A model generated the notes under the pieces. That model saw only the letters and a program-made list of their open reading frames with translations, had not been told where the DNA came from and ran no database searches. From NCBI GenBank assembly GCA_016718385.1, contig JADKDK010000002.1, positions 248,001-312,000 of the forward strand: 64,000 nucleotides of DNA, written 5' to 3'. Position 1 is the stretch's first letter, and each line of letters starts with the position of its first letter. The translations under genes and the position numbers were made by a program. Positions 33,697 to 41,814 of the stretch are shown one piece after another. The DNA comes from Gammaproteobacteria bacterium (GTDB lineage: Bacteria; Pseudomonadota; Gammaproteobacteria; Pseudomonadales; UBA5518).

Positions 33697-33948
33697 TCAA
33701 CCGCCGGTGACCGGCGGGTAAAACGCGATCTCGTCGCCGTCGCGCAACGCCTGATCGCGCGTGACCACCTCGCGGTTCACCGCCACGATGGTCTTCTCGG
33801 CCAGCAGCAACGCGGCGCAGCCCGGCAATTCGCTCTCCAGCCGTGCCACCAGACCGGCGATGCTGGCGCACCCCGCGTCACAGGCCAGCGCCAGTTCGCG
33901 CCGGCCGAGCCGCTCGCGGATGCTGGCGAAGAACAGCACGCGCAGCAT
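33697..33948 (-). CDS. moaD: molybdopterin synthase sulfur carrier subunit
   Basis: This 83-residue ubiquitin-like protein, MLRVLFFASIRERLGRREL through DGDEIAFYPPVTGG, ends in the Gly-Gly that is thiocarboxylated and passes sulfur to molybdopterin. It lies three bases after moaC and 14 before moaE. It contrasts with the second MoaD-like protein at 43264, whose end is not Gly-Gly. Confidence 0.95.
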   Translation of the reverse strand: MLRVLFFASIRERLGRRELALACDAGCASIAGLVARLESELPGCAALLLAEKTIVAVNREVVTRDQALRDGDEIAFYPPVTGG

Positions 33949-33951
33949 CGC

Positions 33952-34434
33952 TCAGGCCTCGGCCTGCCAGGACCCGGAACGCCCGCCGCGCTTCTCGAGC
34001 AGGCGCACGCCATCGACCACCATGCCCTTGTCCACCGCCTTGCACATGTCGTAGACGGTCAGCGCCGCCACCGAGGCGCCCGTCAGTGCCTCCATCTCGA
34101 CGCCGGTGCGCCCGTGCAGCCGGCACTCGACACGGATGCGCACCGCGGACTGCTCCGGCACCGCCTCGAGTTGCACCTCCACGGCATCGAGGCCGAGCGG
34201 ATGGCACAGCGGGATCAGTTCGGCGCAGCGCTTGGCCGCCTGGATGCCGGCGATGCGCGCAACCGCGAACACGTCGCCCTTGTGGTGTCCGCCCTCGACG
34301 ATCAATCGCAGCGTATCGGCACGCATCCTGACCCACGCCTCGGCCACCGCAGCGCGCGCGCTCGCCGGCTTGGCGCCAATATCGACCATGCGCGCCTCGC
34401 CGGCATCGCTGATATGGGTCAATCCGGAATTCAC
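33952..34434 (-). CDS. moaC: cyclic pyranopterin monophosphate synthase
   Basis: This protein is about 160 residues and matches MoaC: LTHISDAGEARMVDIGAK, GGHHKGDVFAVARIAGIQAAKR, LIPLCHPLGLDAVEV, GVEMEALTGASVAALTVYDMCKAVDKGM. It makes precursor Z from the MoaA product. No ATG start is evident; GTG at 34434 (reading VNSGLTH) gives the usual length, and GTG at 34443 is an alternative. It starts the moaCDE cluster. moaA is not in the window. Confidence 0.94.
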   Translation of the reverse strand: MNSGLTHISDAGEARMVDIGAKPASARAAVAEAWVRMRADTLRLIVEGGHHKGDVFAVARIAGIQAAKRCAELIPLCHPLGLDAVEVQLEAVPEQSAVRIRVECRLHGRTGVEMEALTGASVAALTVYDMCKAVDKGMVVDGVRLLEKRGGRSGSWQAEA

Positions 34435-34538
34435 ACCTGTCACCGTCCGCTTGCGCCTGTTGTTCCCGTGCCGGGACTGGCCGGCATCGCAGCGGCACAC
34501 TACCATAGCGGCGCCAGCCACGGGAGTGAGATAAGACC

Positions 34539-35621
34539 ATGCGCGCCGCCGCCTCGTTGCTGATCGCGCTCGCGCTGCTCGGCGGTTGCGGCGAGAAGTT
34601 CCCGCCCGTCAACGGCTGCGTGCCCGCGGGCGGAATGAATCCGACCTGCAGCTTCAGCAGTCCCGAGGACATGGAACTGCTGCCCGACGGGCGCACGCTG
34701 CTGATCAGCCAGATGGGCAGCGCGGACGGGCGCCATCCGGGCTCGTTCGCGCTGTTCGACACCGGGAGCGAAACCATCACGCGACTGCCGCAGTTCAGCG
34801 CCTCCGACGAGCCGCCGTGGGGAGATGGCGCCTGCACCGCAGCGCCCGGCCCCGCTTTCTCGCCGCACGGCATCCACCTCGGCCTGCGTGCCGACGGCCA
34901 GTGGCAGGTGCTCGCGGTCAATCACGGGGGACGCGAGAGTGTGGAGTTCTTCCAGCTGCTCGAGGAGAGCGAGGGCTACCGGCTGGCGTGGCGCGGTTGC
35001 ACGCTGGCGCCCCCCGACAGCTACCTGAACGACGTGGCGGCACTCCCGGGGGGCGGCTTCGTCGCCACTCACATGTTTGCGCGCAGCAGCCCGTCGATCG
35101 GGCCGGTGAGACTGGCGCTGTTGAAAGGCATGCTCGGCTTCGACACCGGCCACGTGCTGCACTGGGACGGTCAGCGCTTCGCGGTCGCCACCGGCACCCG
35201 CATGCCCTTCCCCAACGGCATCCAGGCCAGCCGCGACGGCAAGGCGCTGTTCGTCAATGCCTACATCGCGGGCGAGGTGCGCAAGATCGGGTTTCCCGGC
35301 GGCGAATTGCTCGGCAAGGCCAGCGTGAAAGGCCCCGACAACAGCCAGTGGGATGCCGAGGGCCGTCTGCTGGTGGCCTCGCACACCGCCGGCATCGTGG
35401 CAATGGGCGCCTGCTTCGGCATTAGCGATGGAGCCTGCGGGGCGGCGTTCGCGGTCGTTGCGGTGGACCCGGGCAGCCTGAAGGCGGACACCATCCTCGA
35501 GCACCGCGGCGCGCCGATGGGCGCCGCCACGGTGGCCCAGCAGGTCGGCGACAATCTCTATCTCGGATCCTTCGTCGGGGACCGCATCGTGCGCGCCCCG
35601 ATGCCCGCGCAGGCGCGCTGA
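34539..35621 (+). CDS. SMP-30/paraoxonase-like beta-propeller lipoprotein
   Basis: This 360-residue protein has a lipoprotein signal (IALALLGGCGEK, lipobox LGGC). The mature part has propeller-like repeats: SSPEDMELLPDGRTLLISQM, SPHGIHLGLRADGQWQVLAV, LNDVAALPGGGFVATHMF, PFPNGIQASRDGKALFVNAY. Histidine and asparagine residues in these loops resemble the metal-binding sites of SMP-30/gluconolactonase and paraoxonase families, so a lactonase or esterase role is possible. It would be membrane-anchored on the periplasmic side. It is divergent from moaC and convergent with the MBL gene. Confidence 0.75.
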   Translation: MRAAASLLIALALLGGCGEKFPPVNGCVPAGGMNPTCSFSSPEDMELLPDGRTLLISQMGSADGRHPGSFALFDTGSETITRLPQFSASDEPPWGDGACTAAPGPAFSPHGIHLGLRADGQWQVLAVNHGGRESVEFFQLLEESEGYRLAWRGCTLAPPDSYLNDVAALPGGGFVATHMFARSSPSIGPVRLALLKGMLGFDTGHVLHWDGQRFAVATGTRMPFPNGIQASRDGKALFVNAYIAGEVRKIGFPGGELLGKASVKGPDNSQWDAEGRLLVASHTAGIVAMGACFGISDGACGAAFAVVAVDPGSLKADTILEHRGAPMGAATVAQQVGDNLYLGSFVGDRIVRAPMPAQAR

Positions 35622-35661
35622 GCGACCCGCGAGCGCTGGCCCCGCGGGCCGGGCGGCTCGT

Positions 35662-36753
35662 CTAGACCATCACCGGATCGTCGTCGCGCTGGTGCGTCGC
35701 CGTGCGCGCGCGCGCCGCCACCGCCGGATCGGGCGCGGTGTAACGGTGCACGCCGCCGGCGTCGGGTTCGCTGCGCACGCGCCCGGCCCGCAGCAGGAAA
35801 TTCATGTGCGCGATGCACTCGCCCAGCGCCAGGGTGGTCTGCTCCGCGTCGAGCGTGCGCCTGAATATCACCGGCAGCAGTTCGCGCACGGTGCTCGGGG
35901 TAACGCACGCCTCCTCCAGCGCCGCAAGGTGATCCTCGTGATGGGCGATCAGGTAGCGCAGCCGTGCATGCAGGCCGTAAAAAGGCGTGTTGTGCGCCGG
36001 CAGCACCAGCACGTCGTCCGGCAATTCGAGGAAGCGCCGGTGCGACTCCAGCCAGTCGGCGAGCGGATCACCCTCGGGCTCGATCGCCATCACGCTGACA
36101 TTCGACGTGATCAGCGGAATCACCTGGTCGCCGGAGATCAGCAGCCTGCGCTCGCGGTTGAGCAGGCACAGGTGTTCCGGCGAATGGCCGTGCCCGACGA
36201 CCGCTTCCCAGCGCGAGCCGCCGATGACGAATCCGTCGCCCCCCCTGACACGATGGAACGAGCGCGGCAGCGGTTCGACCATGCCCGAGAAGCCGCTCAT
36301 GCGCAGGCGGATGTTCTCGAGGAATTCCGGCGCCGCGCCGGCGCGCCGGTAGAAATCCATCCCTTCCCAGAATGGCCCCTCCGCGCCGGTCTGCGAGAAA
36401 ACGCGCCCGACATAGTATTCGCCGTGCGTCATCCACAGCGGCGCCTTCCAGCGTTCGCTGAGCCAGCCCGCCTGGCCGATGTGATCCGGATGACAGTGGG
36501 TGCAGAACATGCCGATCACCGGCTTGCCGCCCAGGTGCCCGGCGAATACGCGCTCCCAGTTCGCGCGCGTTTCCTCGCCGCGCAGCCCCGTATCGACGAT
36601 CCACCAGCCGGCATCGTCCTCCAGCAGGTACAGGTTGATGTGGTCGAGCTTCATCGGCAGCGTCATGCGCACCCAAAGCACGCCGGGCTGGATGGTGGTC
36701 ACGCTGCCCGGCCCGGGTGGCGCGCTGAAGGGATACTGCAGGGCTTTATTCAC
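35662..36753 (-). CDS. MBL fold metallo-hydrolase
   Basis: This 363-residue protein has the metallo-beta-lactamase fold: motif THCHPDH at residues 85-91, an earlier WIVDTGLRG strand, VVGHGHSPEHLCL (third histidine) and LISGDQVIP (bridging Asp), then LPAHNTPF (last His). The long C-terminal helical region with EDHLAALEEA is typical of hydrolases of thioesters or small esters. It follows the SDR by 15 bases and ends the eleven-gene minus-strand run. Confidence 0.9.
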   Translation of the reverse strand: MNKALQYPFSAPPGPGSVTTIQPGVLWVRMTLPMKLDHINLYLLEDDAGWWIVDTGLRGEETRANWERVFAGHLGGKPVIGMFCTHCHPDHIGQAGWLSERWKAPLWMTHGEYYVGRVFSQTGAEGPFWEGMDFYRRAGAAPEFLENIRLRMSGFSGMVEPLPRSFHRVRGGDGFVIGGSRWEAVVGHGHSPEHLCLLNRERRLLISGDQVIPLITSNVSVMAIEPEGDPLADWLESHRRFLELPDDVLVLPAHNTPFYGLHARLRYLIAHHEDHLAALEEACVTPSTVRELLPVIFRRTLDAEQTTLALGECIAHMNFLLRAGRVRSEPDAGGVHRYTAPDPAVAARARTATHQRDDDPVMV

Positions 36754-36768
36754 ATCCGGTTCCTCGGT

Positions 36769-37563
36769 TCACTCCGGCGGCAGCGGCGGCGCCCACTGGA
36801 CCCCGTTGATATGGCCGCCGCCGTCGGCGAACAGCGTGTTGCCGGTCAGGTAGCGCGCATCGTCCGAGGCCAGGAACACCGCAACGCCGCCGATGTCCTG
36901 TTCCGGATCGCCCATGTAACCCATCGGGTTCTGCTCCAGCATCTTCGCGGCCAGCTCGGGCGCGAACGTCTGGAAGCGCTCGAAGGCGGGCGTCACGGCC
37001 GCCGGGCAGATCACGTTGACGGTGATGCCATGGGGGGCCCACTCGCGCGCCGCCGTGCGGCTGAGCGCGCGCAACGCCTCCTTGGAACTGTTGTAGTCCG
37101 CCGAGTAGGGATGCGCATTCACGCCGTTCAGCGTGCACATGTTGATCATGCGTCCGCGCCCCCTGGCGCGCATGTGCGGGAAAGCCGCCTGCATCGACCA
37201 CAACGCGCCGAACAGGCAGGCCTCGAAGGCGAGGCGGAAGTCGCTCTCGGGTTTGGCCTGCAGGCGGTTCGAGGGGCCGGCGGCGTAGGCGTTGTTGACG
37301 AGGATATCGATGCCGCCGCAGGCCTCGACCGTGTGCCGGATGAGCCCCTCCACCGAGTCGCGCTGCGTCACGTCGGTGTGCACGAAGATGCCGCGCCCGC
37401 CCAGTTCCTCACACTCGCCCGCAACGCGCCTGCCGTTCTCCGTGTTGATCTCCCCGACCACCACCGTGGCGCCCTCGATGGCCATGCGCCGCGCCACGCC
37501 GCGCCCCACACCCTGCCCCGCGCCGGTGATCACCGCGACCTGCCCCTGGAGACGCTTGTTCAT
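36769..37563 (-). CDS. SDR family oxidoreductase
   Basis: This 264-residue SDR begins MNKRLQGQVAVITGAGQGVGRG. It has the cofactor loop GAGQGVG, NNAYAAG in place of the usual NNAG, an NMCTLNG segment and the YNSSK active site, ending with GNTLFADGGGHI. Its ATG overlaps the LLM stop (ATGA). It is probably an NAD(P)-dependent alcohol or ketone oxidoreductase for the same pathway as the LLM protein. The frame is open far upstream through the LLM gene, which is antisense noise. Confidence 0.88.
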   Translation of the reverse strand: MNKRLQGQVAVITGAGQGVGRGVARRMAIEGATVVVGEINTENGRRVAGECEELGGRGIFVHTDVTQRDSVEGLIRHTVEACGGIDILVNNAYAAGPSNRLQAKPESDFRLAFEACLFGALWSMQAAFPHMRARGRGRMINMCTLNGVNAHPYSADYNSSKEALRALSRTAAREWAPHGITVNVICPAAVTPAFERFQTFAPELAAKMLEQNPMGYMGDPEQDIGGVAVFLASDDARYLTGNTLFADGGGHINGVQWAPPLPPE

Positions 37564-38561
37564 TTGCCCTCGCTGCGGCTCGAGTCGAGCCCGGTTTGCG
37601 GATAGACCTCTTGCTCGAACAGCCTGAGGCTGCGCCAGGCGAGCCCGGGTTCCATGCCGCCGGCCAGCGGGTGGAACAGCACCATATCGTAGGGCCCCGC
37701 GGCCTCGATGTGCTCGAGCAGCTGGCGCGGCGTCATCACCGGATAAGTGCCGGTGTCGCGCAGTTCCTGCGCGCTCGCATAGTGCCGGTAGGAGGTTGCC
37801 ACGCCCTGTGCATCGGCCCAGGCGGCGTAGGCGTTGTTCTCGTGCATCAGGTACGGGGCGATCTCCTCCCAGGCCGCATCGGGATCCTCGGCCAAGTACA
37901 GGAAGCGCCCGAGGCTGGCCGGACGGGGCCCGGGATCGGGCTTGCCGAGTTTCAGGAGTTCCTCGCGGTACATATCGAAGAACTCGGGGCTGGAGGGCAC
38001 GAAGTTGTCGGCATCGCGCGCCGCGCGCGCGGCGGCGGCACGCGAACTGCCGCCCATCCAGATCGGCGGGCGAGCCTGCGCCGGGCGTGGCGTCACGCAC
38101 ACCGTGCGTCCCTCGTAGGCGAAGGGCTCGCCGGTCCAGGCCTGGCGCAGGAAGCCGGCGATGCCGTCCATCGTCTTCCTGCGCTCGCCCAGGCGCTTGC
38201 CGAAGCTCTCGAATTCGGAGGCCACGTAACCGGCGCTCAGCACCGGCAGGATGCGCCCGTTGCTCAGGTTGTCGAGCACCGCGAAATCCTCCGCGAGGCG
38301 CACGGGATCGTAGAGCGTCGCGACCAGCGTGGAGATCATGATGCGCAGGCGCTCGGTGCGCGCCGCGATGGCCGCGGCCATCACCAGCGGTGACGGCAGG
38401 TAGCCATCGGGCGATCCGTGGTGCTCCGACAGCGTGACCATCGCGAAGCCGAGCCGGTCGGCCCACGCGCACTGCTCGAGCGCGGCACGATACAGCGCCG
38501 GCTTCGCGACGGCGCTGCCGGGCGCCGAGCGCAGGTCGTAGCGCAGCCCGAACAAGGCCAT
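37560..38561 (-). CDS. LLM class flavin-dependent oxidoreductase
   Basis: This 333-residue luciferase-like protein begins MALFGLRYDLRS. It shows LGFAMVTLSEHHGSPDGYLPSPLVMAAAIAARTERLRI, NGRILPVLSAGYVASEFESFG and PPIWMGGSSRAAAARAAR. These LLM features resemble the alkanal monooxygenase-like branch more than the other three LLM proteins here. The ATG at 38559-38561 is chosen because the 11-codon upstream extension is made of a REP palindrome (38571-38594). Confidence 0.87.
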   Translation of the reverse strand: MALFGLRYDLRSAPGSAVAKPALYRAALEQCAWADRLGFAMVTLSEHHGSPDGYLPSPLVMAAAIAARTERLRIMISTLVATLYDPVRLAEDFAVLDNLSNGRILPVLSAGYVASEFESFGKRLGERRKTMDGIAGFLRQAWTGEPFAYEGRTVCVTPRPAQARPPIWMGGSSRAAAARAARDADNFVPSSPEFFDMYREELLKLGKPDPGPRPASLGRFLYLAEDPDAAWEEIAPYLMHENNAYAAWADAQGVATSYRHYASAQELRDTGTYPVMTPRQLLEHIEAAGPYDMVLFHPLAGGMEPGLAWRSLRLFEQEVYPQTGLDSSRSEGK

Positions 38562-38570
38562 CAGCCCCCC

Positions 38571-38594
38571 GTGGGTCGGCATTCTTGCCGACAT
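38571..38594. repeat. single REP-like palindrome
   Basis: GTCGGCATTCTTGCCGACA, preceded by GTGG, belongs to the same palindrome family as the arrays at 11692 and 25892. It lies between the Mo hydroxylase stop and the LLM start, inside an apparently continuous gene run. Confidence 0.75.
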
Positions 38595-38606
38595 GCGCAG
38601 CCCATC

Positions 38607-40793
38607 TCAGGAAACCCGCAGCGGCAACTCACGCAGCCGCTTGCCCGTGGCCGCGAAGATCGCGTTGGCGAGCGCCGGCGCGAGCGGTGGCACCCCGGGC
38701 TCGCCGATACCGCTGGGCGGACGATCAGTGGCCACGAAATGCACCTCGACCTCGGGACTGGCGTCGATGCGCACCAGCGGAAAATCGTCGAAGTTGCCCT
38801 GCACCACGGCGCCGTCGCGGATGGTGATCTCGCCGTGCAGCGCGGCCGAGAGCGCGAACACCACCGCGCTCTCGAGCTGCATGCGCACCACGTCCGGGTT
38901 GATCACCACGCCGCAATCCACCGCGCAGACCACGCGGCGCACGACGGGCGCGCCATTTTCCAGTGCGATGTCCACCTGCTCGGCCACCACCGTGCCGAAG
39001 CTCTCGTGCACCGCAATGCCCTGGTATATGCCCGCGGGCGCGCTGCCCCAGCCGCCCTTGGCGACCAGCAACTCCAGCGCCCCGCGCACGCGCGAATCGG
39101 CGGGCAATCGCGAGAGCCGAAAGCGCACCGGATCCTCGCCCAGCGCGTGCGCGACCTCGTCGACGAAGCCCTCGCTGAAAAAGGCATTCTGCGAATGCCC
39201 CACCGAGCGCCACACCCCGACCGGTATGCCCGGATCCCACACCAGGCCCTCGACCCGGACCCGGGGCATCGTGTACGGGATCGAGTCGACGCCCTCCGTG
39301 AGAGTGGGGTCGTACCTCGCGACCAGCGGCTCGATGACGGAGCCCACGCCGAGCGGCGCCCAGCGCGGCAGCATCACCGGCAACATGACGCCGACCATCG
39401 TGTTCATCACCGAGGGTGCGACGACCCGCGCGTCCCAGCCGAGCAACTTGCCATCGTCACCGAAATCGGCGCGCATCGAGGCCATCGCTGCGGGCCGGTA
39501 GTGATCGTGCCGGGTATCGTCCTCGCGCGACCAGATCACCTTGACCGGGGCGCCGACCGCGCGCGACAGCGCGACCGCCTCGAGCGCGAACTCCATGTAG
39601 GTGCGCCGCCCGAAGGCGCCGCCGATGTACGTCGAATGCACCCTGACGTTCTGCGGCTCGATCTCGAGCAGCCGCGCCACCAGGCCCTGCAGCACGTCGG
39701 GGGCCTGGTTGCCGGCCCAGACCTCGGCGCCGGAGGCCGTCACGGAAGCCACGGCGTTCATCGGTTCGAGCGCCGCGTGCGCGACATACGGCACGCGGTA
39801 CTCGGCGCTCAGCGACCGCGCCACCGTACCCGCCGCCGGCTCTTCGCCGTCCTCGCGCACCACGCGCCCGGTCTCCTCGGCCAGCACGCGGCGCTGGCCC
39901 GCGGTGATCGCCTCGGAATCCAGCCCCGCGAGCGGCCCCTTGTCCCATTCGATCTCCAGCAGCGCGGCGGCGCTGCGCGCTTCCCAGTAGCCTTGCGCGA
40001 TCACGGCCACCGCGCCGTTCGATTCCAGCACCTGGCGCACCCCCGCGGCGGCCTGCGCCTTGTCGGCGGTGAATCCCTCGAGCGTGCCGCCGAAGTGCGG
40101 GCAGCGCACCAGCACCGCCGTCAGCATTCCCGGCAGGCTGACGTCGAGCGCGAACTGCGCGCTGCCATCGACCTTGGCCACGGCATCCACGCGCGCATCG
40201 TGCTTGCCGATGTGCCGCCACTCGGCAGGCGGCTTGCGCGCGACACCGGTGGGCACCGGCAGCTTCGCCGCGGCCGCGGCGAGCTCGCCGTAGCTCGCGC
40301 TGCGCGAGCCGTCGCGCAGGCTGACGGCACCGTCGCGCGCGACACAGTCGGCCAGCGCGACGCCCCAGCTCGCGGCGGCGCCCTGGCGCAGCATCTCGCG
40401 CAGCGCCGCGCCGGCCTCGCGCATGCCGTCGAAGTTGTTGCGCATCGACGCGCTGCCGCCCGTGATCATCGAGCGGTATTCCCTGTCGTTGTAGTCCGGG
40501 TGCGGCTCGGCGAATTCCAGCTGCAGGCGCAGCGGGTCGATCTCGAGCTCCTCGGCCACCAGGGTCGCGAGCCCGGTAGCCACGCCCTGCCCCATCTCCG
40601 CCTTGTGGATCGCCAGCACCACGCTGCCGTCCGGGCGCACCTGCAGGAAGGCATCGGCTTGCAGCACGCCCGCCTGCCGGTTCGGCCACGGGGGGGCGTC
40701 CCCGGCGCAGCCGCCCAGCGTGACGCCGAGCATGACGCCACCGCCGGCGATCGAGACGTTGCGCAGGAATGCGCGCCGGTTCATGTTCATCAT
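38607..40793 (-). CDS. xanthine dehydrogenase family molybdopterin-binding subunit with Tat signal
   Basis: This 728-residue catalytic subunit has a twin-arginine signal NRRAFLRNVSIAGGG, followed by LGVTLGGCAG, which could make it a Tat-exported lipoprotein. The molybdopterin site has GGAFGRRTYMEFALEAV, and the late SGIGEPGVPP has the base Glu at about residue 698. The type is IorB-like, working with the 2Fe-2S gene to which its start is coupled by ATGA. Unlike the CoxL-type enzyme 3 kb away, it has no FAD partner next to it. Confidence 0.92.
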   Translation of the reverse strand: MMNMNRRAFLRNVSIAGGGVMLGVTLGGCAGDAPPWPNRQAGVLQADAFLQVRPDGSVVLAIHKAEMGQGVATGLATLVAEELEIDPLRLQLEFAEPHPDYNDREYRSMITGGSASMRNNFDGMREAGAALREMLRQGAAASWGVALADCVARDGAVSLRDGSRSASYGELAAAAAKLPVPTGVARKPPAEWRHIGKHDARVDAVAKVDGSAQFALDVSLPGMLTAVLVRCPHFGGTLEGFTADKAQAAAGVRQVLESNGAVAVIAQGYWEARSAAALLEIEWDKGPLAGLDSEAITAGQRRVLAEETGRVVREDGEEPAAGTVARSLSAEYRVPYVAHAALEPMNAVASVTASGAEVWAGNQAPDVLQGLVARLLEIEPQNVRVHSTYIGGAFGRRTYMEFALEAVALSRAVGAPVKVIWSREDDTRHDHYRPAAMASMRADFGDDGKLLGWDARVVAPSVMNTMVGVMLPVMLPRWAPLGVGSVIEPLVARYDPTLTEGVDSIPYTMPRVRVEGLVWDPGIPVGVWRSVGHSQNAFFSEGFVDEVAHALGEDPVRFRLSRLPADSRVRGALELLVAKGGWGSAPAGIYQGIAVHESFGTVVAEQVDIALENGAPVVRRVVCAVDCGVVINPDVVRMQLESAVVFALSAALHGEITIRDGAVVQGNFDDFPLVRIDASPEVEVHFVATDRPPSGIGEPGVPPLAPALANAIFAATGKRLRELPLRVS

Positions 40794-41311
40794 GGCTCGA
40801 GCTCCTCGGCGGGCGGCACGATCTCCTGCGCCGATTCCTCCTGCTCTGCCGCGAGCAGCGCCGCGGCGCGGTGGATCGCCTTGCGGATGCGGGGATAGGT
40901 GCCGCAGCGACAGAGGTTGCCCGCCATCGCGGCATCGATGTCGGCGTCGCTCGGCGTGGCGTTGGCCGCGAGCAGCGCCGCGGCCGACATGATCTGCCCG
41001 GGCTGGCAGTAGCCGCACTGGGGCGTGTTCATCTCGACCCAGGCCTGCTGCACCGCGTGCAGCCCGTCGCGCCCCAGGCCCTCGATGGTGGTCACCGACC
41101 TGCCCGCGGCGAGCGCGACCGGAAACGAGCAGGAACGCACCGCGACGCCATCGACCTGCACGGTGCAGGCGCCGCACAGGCCCTTGCCGCAGCCGAACTT
41201 GGCGCCCGTGAGCGCGAGATCCTCGCGCAGCACCCACAGCAGCGGCTTCTGCGCATCACCCTCCACGGTGACGCGCTCGCCGTTGAGGCTGAATTCCGTC
41301 GTCATGCTCAT
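40790..41311 (-). CDS. (2Fe-2S)-binding subunit of a molybdenum hydroxylase
   Basis: This 173-residue subunit has first-cluster cysteines at residues 41, 46, 49 and 61 (CGKGLCGAC) and second-cluster cysteines at 99, 102, 134 and 136 (QCGYCQPGQ and GNLCRCG). A glutamate-rich tail of about 15 residues follows the usual end. It has no signal peptide, so it would be carried out with its Tat-bearing partner. It overlaps the DUF6491 stop and the catalytic subunit start by four bases each. Confidence 0.93.
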   Translation of the reverse strand: MSMTTEFSLNGERVTVEGDAQKPLLWVLREDLALTGAKFGCGKGLCGACTVQVDGVAVRSCSFPVALAAGRSVTTIEGLGRDGLHAVQQAWVEMNTPQCGYCQPGQIMSAAALLAANATPSDADIDAAMAGNLCRCGTYPRIRKAIHRAAALLAAEQEESAQEIVPPAEELEP

Positions 41312-41781
41312 TCCTCGTTACGGTCCCCGGTCGCGGGCGCACCCGCAGGCATCCTGCCGATGTCCTCGCGCACGTCCTTGTCGAACAACATCTTCAACTG
41401 CGCGGGCGAAACCGCCCGCACTGCGCTGATCGAGCAGCGGTTTGCGCGCCAGATCACCACATCGCCGGGGTCGCCGCAGATCCAGTCGGTGCCGCTGGCG
41501 CGAAAGCCCAGCGTCTCGGTGAAGCGCAGGCCCTGGCAGGGCGCGAACAACTGCAGGTGCCAGGCCTCGCCGCGCCCCGGCCCGTACACCACGAGCTGGC
41601 GCTCGTCGATCACGCGCCAGTTGTCGATGGTCGATACCCGAAAACAGCGTGCGCCACGCCCCACGGTGGGCGCGTCGTCGGCGTCGGCCACGCGCGCTGC
41701 TTCACGCGGCGCCGACGGCGTGCAGCCGGCGCAGGCGAAGCATAGCAGCATCGCGAACAGGGCCCTCACGATCATGACCAT
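41308..41781 (-). CDS. DUF6491-like lipoprotein
   Basis: This 157-residue protein begins with a lipoprotein signal (ALFAMLLCFACAGC, with Cys as the lipidation site). The mature part CFRVSTIDNWRVIDERQLVV, CQGLRFTETLGF and RANRCSISAVRAVSPAQL resembles DUF6491, a gammaproteobacterial family of unknown function whose paired cysteines are conserved. It is overlapped at its end by the 2Fe-2S gene, so a molybdenum hydroxylase may be linked to this lipoprotein. Its position 33 bases after mgtE puts it inside the operon. Confidence 0.78.
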   Translation of the reverse strand: MVMIVRALFAMLLCFACAGCTPSAPREAARVADADDAPTVGRGARCFRVSTIDNWRVIDERQLVVYGPGRGEAWHLQLFAPCQGLRFTETLGFRASGTDWICGDPGDVVIWRANRCSISAVRAVSPAQLKMLFDKDVREDIGRMPAGAPATGDRNEE

Positions 41782-41814
41782 ATCCTCATGTTGCGCCCTT
41801 CGCGCGCAGCACTC

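Noticed and set aside
38562..38594. An 11-residue N-terminal extension of the LLM protein
   Set aside because: It is made entirely of a REP palindrome and lacks a ribosome site; the ATG at 38559-38561 starts family-like sequence.
38607..41237. An 876-codon reading of the Mo subunit with a long N-terminal extension
   Set aside because: The extension is the other-frame reading of the 2Fe-2S gene; the Tat signal and the ATGA overlap fix the start at 40793.
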